DNA of 14,458 nt, from positions 1-14,458 of the forward strand of contig CAYYSU010000056.1 in the NCBI GenBank assembly GCA_964474455.1. Direction: 5' to 3'. The translations under genes and the position numbers were made by a program. The notes under the pieces are model-generated. The model had not been told where the DNA came from. It ran no database searches and saw only the letters and a list, made by a program, of their open reading frames with translations. Source of the stretch: BM520 sp964474455. GTDB taxonomy: Bacteria; Bacteroidota; Bacteroidia; Bacteroidales; BM520. Each line of letters starts with the position of its first letter. The stretch's first letter is position 1. Positions 8,036-14,458 of this stretch are shown here, in pieces.

Positions 8036-8043
8036 TACCTTTG
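8036..8043 (+). promoter_or_regulatory. Bacteroidota -7 promoter box for mfd
   Basis: TACCTTTG matches TAnnTTTG on the plus strand, 16 bp before the TTG codon at 8060. Transcription starting about 5-8 bp past the box would exclude the upstream ATG codons at 7934 and 7988 from the message. No clear -33 element is present. Confidence 0.45.
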
Positions 8044-8059
8044 GCACAAATTTTTTGAT

Positions 8060-11000
8060 TTGAATATTAAAAATATCCTCACTTTATACCGGGACGATGC
8101 CCGGATAAAACAGCTTGTTGAAGTTTTTGATACAACTGCTGATGCAAAAGTACGTTTAACTGGCATTGCCGGCTCTTTTTATTCGTTGGTAATTTTGGCA
8201 TTCTCGCGAAAGATATCCTCTTCTCAGGTGATTATCATGCCTGACAGGGAGAGTGCAGCATATTTTTTTAATGATTTGGAGAACATCCTTGAGGAACAGG
8301 GAAAGCCTGCTTCAGAGAAAAGAGCTCTTTTTTATCCCAGCTCCTACAAACGTGTTCACGACTTCCAGCACCAGAACTCACAGAATATCCTCATGCGGAC
8401 GGAGGTACTTAACCGCCTGGGCTCCGAGGCCGGGAAGAAGAGTTTTATTGTCTCTTATCCTGCGGCAATATCGGAATTGATAACTGATAGATCTTATATC
8501 AGGGCAAACACCCTGTTGGTGGAGAAACACCAGGCCATGGCACCGGATAATCTTGCCGACAGACTGCTGGAGCAGAGCTTTGACAGGGTGGACTTTGTGT
8601 ATGAACCAGGGCAGTTCTCTGTAAGAGGCGGAATAATTGATGTCTATTCATTCTCTGAAGAGTATCCTGTAAGAGTGGAATTCTTTGGCGAGGAGGTAGC
8701 TTCTCTTCGTTTTTTCAATCCTGCAGACCAAATTTCTATCGCGGAACTTGAGAAAGTTACTATCCTTCCTAATGTTCAGGACAGAAAACTTAGTAACCTG
8801 AAAAAAACTTTTATTGATACATTGCCGGCACGAACAGTGCTATGGTTAGATGATCTTCCTTCAATACGGCATGCCGTGGATATGCAGATTGAGACAGCAA
8901 GAAAGTCGCTTTCTCAAGATGAAGATGCTCCAAAACCAGAGAATCTGCTTACCACAATGGATGCCTTTGACAGAGATATTGCAAAATTTCGTCAGGTATT
9001 GACAGGGCCGATAGATTATAACCTTTCGTTAGCTATTGATTTCGAGGTTGCTAAACAGCCTGTTTTTAATAAAAACTTCGAACTCCTGTCGGAAAAAATT
9101 AAGCGGAATGTCGCTGAGGGAGTTTCTACTCTTATCTTTTCAGAAAATCTTAATCAGCAGCAGCGGCTTAACAATATTTTTATCGACCTTTTTGGAAATG
9201 AGGTGAGTGAATATTATTCTATTATCCCTGTAACCATTCACGAAGGTTTTGAAGATACTGTTGCCGGGATAGCTTGTTATACCGATCATCAAATATTTGA
9301 TCGTTTTCATAGATATCGAATCCGTGATGGCCATAAGACCAGGGAATCTTTGAATATTAAAGAACTTACCGGTCTTACACCAGGCGATTATATTACACAT
9401 ATCGATTACGGTATCGGGAAGTTTGATGGCCTGGAGAAGATCAATAACAATGGCAGAGAACAGGAGTCCATACGAATCATATATGGTAACAATGATCTTT
9501 TATATGTAAATATTCACTCTCTCCATCGTATCTCAAAGTATGTAGGAAAGGAGGGCGCAGAACCGAAGCTTCACAGATTGGGTAGCCCTGCATGGAAAAA
9601 TATAAAAACCAAGACCAAGGGTCGTGTTAAGGATATAGCGAAAGATCTGATTAAGCTCTATGCTCACCGCAAGAGCAGCGATGGGTTTGGGTTTAGTGCT
9701 GATACATATATGCAGCATGAGTTGGAAGCCTCTTTCTTCTATGAGGATACTCCAGATCAGTATAAATCCACTACTGATATAAAAAGTGATATGGAGAAGC
9801 CTTACCCTATGGATCGACTGGTGTGTGGTGATGTGGGATTTGGAAAAACAGAGGTCGCCATTCGTGCGGCATTTAAAGCTGTGGCAGATAGTAAACAGGT
9901 GGCGGTACTTGTTCCTACAACAATACTTGCACTACAGCACAACACAACCTTCAAATCCCGGCTGAAAAACTTCCCCTGTACAATTGAATATATTAACAGA
10001 TTCAGAACTGCTAAAGAGATAAAAGATGTACTAAAACGTGTGGCGGAGGGAGAAGTTGATATTTTGATTGGAACGCACCGTATTGTTAGTAAGGATGTGG
10101 TTTTTAAAGATTTGGGGCTTCTTATTGTTGATGAGGAACAGAAATTTGGTGTCTCCATAAAAGATAAGCTGAAACAGATGAAGGTAAATGTGGATACGTT
10201 GACCCTGACAGCAACACCAATTCCCAGAACATTGCAATTCTCAATGCTTGGTGCCCGTGATCTTTCTGTTATGAATACTCCTCCACCAAACAGATTTCCT
10301 GTGCATACGGAAGTGAAAGCTTTTAATTCGGAAATAATCCGCGATGCCATTACCTATGAGTTGGCCCGCGGCGGACAGGTTTTCTTTGTTCATAACAGAG
10401 TTCAGAATATCATGGATGTGGCGGATATGATTCAGAAGTTTGTCCCCGGAGTCCGTATCGTAGTAGGGCATGGACAAATGGAGGGAAGGAAACTTGAGAA
10501 GGTGATGCTCGACTTTATAGAAGGAAAGTATGATGTTCTGCTATCTACAACTATTGTAGAGTCAGGATTGGATATTCCAAATACTAACACCATGATAATC
10601 AATGATGCACAGAATTTTGGTCTCAGCGATTTGCATCAGCTCCGTGGAAGGGTAGGGCGTACCAATAAGAAAGCCTTCTGTTATCTGCTTGTGCCTCCGT
10701 TATCAACACTTACTCAGGATGCTCGTAAAAGACTTCGTGCCATAGAAGAGTTTTCTGTTCTGGGGTCAGGATTTAATATTGCAATGCGTGACTTGGATAT
10801 CCGCGGTGCCGGCGACTTACTTGGCGCTGAACAGAGTGGGTTTATCTCTGATATTGGTTATGAAATGTATCAGAAAATCCTTGATGAGGCAATCCTGGAA
10901 CTCAAACAAAATGACCCGGCTTTTATTGCCAGCAGGGAGAAAGGGAAAATCAATTGGGTTAGTGAATGTGTCTTGGAAACAGATATGGAACTGCTCATTC

Positions 11001-11425
11001 CCGACTCTTATGTCTCTAATATCACAGAGCGTTTGCGCTTGTACCGGGAGCTGGAAGATGCCGATAATGATGAAAAACTGGAACTCTTCAGGATGCAAAT
11101 GGAAGATCGTTTTGGTGAGGTGCCAAAACAAACTCTTGAGCTTATAGAAACTGTTAAGTTGAGACGAATGGGCCAGATCATAGGATTTGAGAAAATTGTA
11201 ATGAAGAATGAACGATTTAGATGCTCATTTATCAACAATCCCGAATCGCCTTATTTCCAGAGCTCTCAATTTACCAAGGTGCTTCAATATGCCCAGGCGC
11301 ATCCAAAGGAGTGCTCTTTTAAAGAGAGAAACCAGAAGCTATCTCTTATATTTATAGGAGTAAAAAATGTTAAGATGGCAATTGATAAATTGGCACCCCT
11401 GGTAAGTATTGTTGTTGAACAATAA
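8060..11425 (+). CDS. mfd: Transcription-repair coupling factor Mfd
   Basis: An ATP-dependent DNA translocase that pushes stalled RNA polymerase off damaged template and recruits UvrA for nucleotide excision repair. From the TTG at 8060 it is 1121 residues, near the usual family length. Domains: UvrB-homologous N-terminal region (PGQFSVRGGIIDVYS), CarD-like RNA polymerase interaction domain (about 435-505; TPGDYITHIDYGIGKFDGL), RecG-like helicase domains with Walker A GDVGFGKT (590-597), DEEQ (691-694), TATPIPRTL (717-725), the translocation region including RGRVGR, and a C-terminal TRCF domain. Start choice: the frame stays open back to ATG codons at 7988 and 7934. However, 7934 lies inside divergent lysC, both precede the putative mfd promoter, and the 24 extra residues from 7988 do not look like Mfd, whereas NIKNILTLYRDDARIKQL fits the family N-terminus. 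The TTG start is moderately sure; identity is near certain. Its stop is 2 bp from the stop of the convergent nuclease gene. Confidence 0.96.
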   Translation: MNIKNILTLYRDDARIKQLVEVFDTTADAKVRLTGIAGSFYSLVILAFSRKISSSQVIIMPDRESAAYFFNDLENILEEQGKPASEKRALFYPSSYKRVHDFQHQNSQNILMRTEVLNRLGSEAGKKSFIVSYPAAISELITDRSYIRANTLLVEKHQAMAPDNLADRLLEQSFDRVDFVYEPGQFSVRGGIIDVYSFSEEYPVRVEFFGEEVASLRFFNPADQISIAELEKVTILPNVQDRKLSNLKKTFIDTLPARTVLWLDDLPSIRHAVDMQIETARKSLSQDEDAPKPENLLTTMDAFDRDIAKFRQVLTGPIDYNLSLAIDFEVAKQPVFNKNFELLSEKIKRNVAEGVSTLIFSENLNQQQRLNNIFIDLFGNEVSEYYSIIPVTIHEGFEDTVAGIACYTDHQIFDRFHRYRIRDGHKTRESLNIKELTGLTPGDYITHIDYGIGKFDGLEKINNNGREQESIRIIYGNNDLLYVNIHSLHRISKYVGKEGAEPKLHRLGSPAWKNIKTKTKGRVKDIAKDLIKLYAHRKSSDGFGFSADTYMQHELEASFFYEDTPDQYKSTTDIKSDMEKPYPMDRLVCGDVGFGKTEVAIRAAFKAVADSKQVAVLVPTTILALQHNTTFKSRLKNFPCTIEYINRFRTAKEIKDVLKRVAEGEVDILIGTHRIVSKDVVFKDLGLLIVDEEQKFGVSIKDKLKQMKVNVDTLTLTATPIPRTLQFSMLGARDLSVMNTPPPNRFPVHTEVKAFNSEIIRDAITYELARGGQVFFVHNRVQNIMDVADMIQKFVPGVRIVVGHGQMEGRKLEKVMLDFIEGKYDVLLSTTIVESGLDIPNTNTMIINDAQNFGLSDLHQLRGRVGRTNKKAFCYLLVPPLSTLTQDARKRLRAIEEFSVLGSGFNIAMRDLDIRGAGDLLGAEQSGFISDIGYEMYQKILDEAILELKQNDPAFIASREKGKINWVSECVLETDMELLIPDSYVSNITERLRLYRELEDADNDEKLELFRMQMEDRFGEVPKQTLELIETVKLRRMGQIIGFEKIVMKNERFRCSFINNPESPYFQSSQFTKVLQYAQAHPKECSFKERNQKLSLIFIGVKNVKMAIDKLAPLVSIVVEQ

Positions 11426-11427
11426 TA

Positions 11428-12474
11428 CTATTCAGCCTCTTTGATAATTATAAGATATGTGGGCAGGTGATCGCTGTATCCGCCAATATATCGTCCATGG
11501 GAAAAAGTACGATATGGATAACCTTTATATTGGCCATCTTTTTGTTTCATCCACGGTTTGCTAAATACCCCTGCCTTGTGAAACCGATAGGACTTATAAT
11601 CCTTGTCAAGCCATGCCCGGGTTATCACATGTTGGTCAAACATATTCCAGTTGTCACGATATGCCAGTGAGCCGATACCATCGCGAAACATTTTGCCAAA
11701 AGGATTATATAATTGATCTTTCTTAAGCCTTTTCTTTCTTGTGGCGTTAAGATACTTTACAACGCTTTCATTATTTGGGTCATCATTATAATCGCCCATC
11801 AGAACAACTTTTGCATCGGGGTTAATGGCTGTAAGCGAGTCGATAATACTTCGGGATAGCTGCGCTGCAGCATTTCTAAGCGGGCGGCTTCTCTTCTCTC
11901 CACCATATCGTGATGGCCAGTGCACTACTATGAAATGCATCGGCTCGCCATCAAAGATTCCTGATACAACCAGTTGATCTCTGGTACGGAAGTCTTCCTT
12001 GCCTTCAATATGAAGTGGTCGGCTTTGGGAGTTTGTTACAGTGAAATATTTAGGGTTGTATAGTAATCCAACATCGACTCCACGCCGGTCAGGACCATCA
12101 TAATGAACTATCTTATAGTTGCGATCTTTGATCTGTTCGTTGGCCACAAGATCCTCCATGACGGATCTATTTTCTACTTCACAGACACCAAGAATTGCGG
12201 GACCGTCAGAAGTAATATCTGTGGCGATATTGGCGATAATTTTTGCCATATTATTGCTCTTTTCAAGATAACGCTCCGACGTCCATCTGTTGGGGCCTTC
12301 AGGTGTGAATTCATAGTCATTTACATCCTCTTGATTGATCGTGTCAAACAGATTCTCAAGGTTATAAAACGCCAAACATGCAACTTTAAATTGCTTCTCT
12401 TGCTGTGCCAGCAATTTAACGTTTCCGGCGAAAATAAAAACGATAGCAAAGATGAGAATTAATTTTTTTTTCAT
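11428..12474 (-). CDS. Exported endonuclease/exonuclease/phosphatase (EEP) family protein
   Basis: A 348-residue member of the EEP fold (DNase I, exonuclease III, inositol phosphatases), a metal-dependent phosphodiesterase or phosphatase. Residues 1-24 form a signal peptide: KKK, a hydrophobic stretch, then LLAQ. Active-site-like motifs occur in order: FYNLENLFD (36-44), GVCEVEN (96-102, metal-binding Glu), VVHWPSR (183-189), VLMGDYNDDP (224-233) and YSDHLPTYL (333-341, the catalytic Asp-His). All are intact, so it should be active. Substrate (DNA, RNA, phosphoester) cannot be told from sequence. ATG at 12474 is chosen because it starts the signal peptide; the in-frame ATG at 12507 would add 11 polar residues ahead of it. 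No lipoprotein Cys follows the signal peptide and no T9SS sorting domain is present, so a periplasmic location is most likely. It is divergent from a TonB-dependent receptor, 119 bp away. Confidence 0.9.
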   Translation of the reverse strand: MKKKLILIFAIVFIFAGNVKLLAQQEKQFKVACLAFYNLENLFDTINQEDVNDYEFTPEGPNRWTSERYLEKSNNMAKIIANIATDITSDGPAILGVCEVENRSVMEDLVANEQIKDRNYKIVHYDGPDRRGVDVGLLYNPKYFTVTNSQSRPLHIEGKEDFRTRDQLVVSGIFDGEPMHFIVVHWPSRYGGEKRSRPLRNAAAQLSRSIIDSLTAINPDAKVVLMGDYNDDPNNESVVKYLNATRKKRLKKDQLYNPFGKMFRDGIGSLAYRDNWNMFDQHVITRAWLDKDYKSYRFHKAGVFSKPWMKQKDGQYKGYPYRTFSHGRYIGGYSDHLPTYLIIIKEAE

Positions 12475-12542
12475 AACGCTGTTATTGATTGATGAATTCA
12501 CAGTCATTTAACGATAATATTCGGGTAAAATTCATAATATTG

Positions 12543-12550
12543 CAAAATTA
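12543..12550 (-). promoter_or_regulatory. Possible -7 promoter box for the nuclease-like gene
   Basis: The minus strand reads TAATTTTG, matching TAnnTTTG, in the 119-bp gap between divergent genes. The implied leader to the ATG at 12474 is about 60 nt. The gap is AT-rich, so a chance match is possible. On the plus strand the nearest candidate for the receptor gene is TCTCTTTG at 12555-12562, one base off consensus. Confidence 0.33.
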
Positions 12551-12593
12551 ACATTCTCTTTGAGAAATCAGTATTTTAAATCAAATACGATAT

Positions 12594-14458
12594 ATGAAAA
12601 ATTATACACGAATAATGCTTTTTTGTGTGCTTCTGATGCCCGGAATGGTTATGGCGCAGATAGATACAATACAAGCAAACCAAGTTGATATCCCTGTGGT
12701 GACCATCTCGTCATCAGAGCTTGAAGGTGATTTGCAGACTCAGGATATCAGTGGCCTTTTAGGTGCGTCAAAGGATATTTTTGTCTCTACTGCAGGATAT
12801 ACCTTCGGGTCAGCACGTTTTCGCATCAGAGGTTATGATTCAGAATACACCTCCGTTCTTATCAATGGAGTTAAAATGAATGATATGCAGACAGGGCGGG
12901 CTTATTGGTCTTCCTGGGGTGGATTGAACGATGCCACGCGCAATAAAGTCATTAGTACTGGTATTACTAATCAGACGTATGCCTTTGGCGGACCTTCCGG
13001 AAGTACGAACATTATTACCCGCGCCTCTGAATACTCGCAGTCAACAAAACTTACTTACTCCCTGGCAAACAGAAGTTATAACAACCGTATGATGTTTCTG
13101 TATGCTACAGGAGAGATGGAAAACGGATGGTCTGTTGCTGCATCCGGATCACGCCGCTGGGCACAAGAAGGTTATGTGGCAGGTACATTTTATGACTCTT
13201 GGGGCTATTTCCTCTCGGCAGAAAAAAGAATTAACAAACGTCACAGCATTGGATTTATGGCTATCGGCAGCCCATCAAAAAGGGGAAGATCAAATGTTTC
13301 TACCATTGAAGCTTATGAACTCGCCGGTGATAACTATTACAACTCCAACTGGGGCTGGCAGGATGGAAAAAAACGTAACGCGCGAGTGTCAGAATATCAT
13401 CAGCCTATTTTTATGATGTCTCACTATTTTGATATTGATGATAAATCAAAACTGCAAACTTCTCTCTCTTATCAGTTTGGCCGTGGTGGCTCTACTTCCC
13501 TGAACTGGGTGGAAACAGGCGACCCCCGACCTGACTACTATAAAAACCTTCCAAGTTACTTTGACCTCATAGGAGATCAAGGTAAATACCTGCAAACAAA
13601 AGAGATGTGGCAGAATAGCGACGGTGGTTTACAACTCAATTGGGATCATATGTATTTTGCTAATAGTAAATATTTAAAAACAGTAATCGATGCCAATGGC
13701 ATTGAGGGAAATACAGTCCAGGGATATCGATCTAAATATATTATTGAAGATCGAAGAAATGATAAAAACGATATAGGCCTGGATGTTACTTACAGCAGGC
13801 TTGTTAATGACAACCTGGAAATTGCTGGTGGTGCTAATATGAAGATGCATAAAGGTCATACCTTTAAAACAGTTGAAGACCTTCTGGGTGGTGACTGGTA
13901 TCTGGACATTGATAAGTTTGCTGATGAAGAGCCAAATGCTATTCTTGATGAAGCACAACCCGACCTCAACAATCCCAATCATCTGGCCTTTGTAGGTGAT
14001 ATTATTGGGTATGACTACATTGCTAATGTTAATAAGGCTAATGCTTGGGGTATCGCCAATTTTACATGGTCGAAGTTTGACTACTTTATCGCTGCCGAGC
14101 TTTCCGGAACATCATTCTGGAGAACCGGAAATATGAAAAATGGTCATTTCCCTGATAACTCTTATGGGGATTCTGACAAACAGCAGTTTTTTAACTACGC
14201 TGCAAAAACCGGACTCACATATAAAATTAATGGTAGAAACTATATCGTGGGAAATGCAATTTATATGACCAAGGCTCCTGAATTCAGAACAGCCTACATT
14301 TCACCTCGCACAAGAAACCAGGTGGTTGATAACCTACAGAGCGAAACAATACTCTCCGGGGATATCAACTATATCCTTAGAACGCCAGCTGTTAAAGCAC
14401 GTCTGACATTTTACTATACACAGTTTAACGACCAAACCTGGGCACGTAGTTTCTATCA
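12594..14458 (+). CDS. TonB-dependent outer-membrane receptor, 3' truncated by the window
   Basis: The frame runs open from ATG 12594 through the window end (621 complete codons). Residues 1-21 form a signal peptide ending VMA, followed by QID. A TonB-box-like segment (DIPVVTIS, 32-39) leads into a plug domain (about 32-147) with FRIRGYDSEYTSVLINGVKMND and FGGPSGSTNIITRAS, matching the usual plug order of RGxxS/RGYD, NG and GGxxG..N..T. The rest is alternating amphipathic strands rich in aromatic residues, as in a 22-strand barrel that is cut before its end. The protein would import a ligand across the outer membrane using TonB energy. It lacks the N-terminal carboxypeptidase-like domain found on many Bacteroidota SusC-type receptors, and no SusD gene is visible, though one could follow the window. 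The ligand is unknown. It is divergent from an exported nuclease-like gene. Confidence 0.9.
   Translation, partial: MKNYTRIMLFCVLLMPGMVMAQIDTIQANQVDIPVVTISSSELEGDLQTQDISGLLGASKDIFVSTAGYTFGSARFRIRGYDSEYTSVLINGVKMNDMQTGRAYWSSWGGLNDATRNKVISTGITNQTYAFGGPSGSTNIITRASEYSQSTKLTYSLANRSYNNRMMFLYATGEMENGWSVAASGSRRWAQEGYVAGTFYDSWGYFLSAEKRINKRHSIGFMAIGSPSKRGRSNVSTIEAYELAGDNYYNSNWGWQDGKKRNARVSEYHQPIFMMSHYFDIDDKSKLQTSLSYQFGRGGSTSLNWVETGDPRPDYYKNLPSYFDLIGDQGKYLQTKEMWQNSDGGLQLNWDHMYFANSKYLKTVIDANGIEGNTVQGYRSKYIIEDRRNDKNDIGLDVTYSRLVNDNLEIAGGANMKMHKGHTFKTVEDLLGGDWYLDIDKFADEEPNAILDEAQPDLNNPNHLAFVGDIIGYDYIANVNKANAWGIANFTWSKFDYFIAAELSGTSFWRTGNMKNGHFPDNSYGDSDKQQFFNYAAKTGLTYKINGRNYIVGNAIYMTKAPEFRTAYISPRTRNQVVDNLQSETILSGDINYILRTPAVKARLTFYYTQFNDQTWARSFY

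Noticed and set aside
9802..10350. 182-codon open frame on the minus strand inside mfd
   Set aside because: It lies wholly antisense to the conserved helicase domains of mfd, has no recognisable motif, and its composition is that of a complement shadow.
13102..13416. 104-codon plus-strand open frame inside the TonB receptor gene
   Set aside because: It is out of frame with a continuous receptor reading frame from 12594 to the window end that has a signal peptide, plug and barrel; the short frame is a shadow.

Overview
The window is a gene-dense piece of chromosome (about 97% coding) from a member of the Bacteroidota, most likely Bacteroidales-like. The evidence is a secreted protein ending in a type A type IX secretion (T9SS) sorting domain, an outer-membrane TonB-dependent receptor, several matches to the Bacteroidota -7 promoter box (TAnnTTTG), and A-rich, Shine-Dalgarno-poor start regions. 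It looks like ordinary core genome. I found no rRNA, tRNA, CRISPR array, insertion sequence, integrase or phage gene, and no stretch above about 120 bp without a gene.

Layout: (1) 1-2408 (+), the 3' part of a large multidomain T9SS-exported surface protein, closed by a strong intrinsic terminator at 2428-2463. (2) 2497-4431 (+), a YheS-like ABC-F translation ATPase with a promoter box almost touching its start codon. (3) 7982-4432 (-), a leftward block: aspartate kinase, a phosphofructokinase with pyrophosphate-type active-site motifs, and a short-chain polyprenyl diphosphate synthase. The last two are 14 bp apart and probably cotranscribed. (4) 8060-11425 (+), mfd, the transcription-repair coupling factor, divergent from aspartate kinase with both promoter boxes inside a 77-bp gap. 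(5) 12474-11428 (-), an exported endonuclease/exonuclease/phosphatase-family protein. (6) 12594 to the window end (+), the 5' part of a TonB-dependent receptor, divergent from the nuclease-like gene.

The genes do not form one pathway. Aspartate kinase feeds lysine, threonine, methionine and diaminopimelate synthesis. The phosphofructokinase acts in central glycolysis, the prenyl synthase in the isoprenoid supply for quinones and cell-wall lipid carriers, Mfd in DNA repair and the ABC-F protein on the ribosome. The only pair that may form a functional unit is the exported nuclease-like enzyme and the divergent receptor, which could act together in scavenging, but that is inference from context.

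The points most worth a second look are: a beta-propeller-like segment apparently nested inside an Ig-like domain of the T9SS protein; the pyrophosphate-type signature of the phosphofructokinase; promoter-start geometry implying a (nearly) leaderless ABC-F mRNA and a TTG start for mfd; and two convergent gene pairs whose stop codons are 0 and 2 bp apart with no terminator. I did not find a clearly undescribed system.
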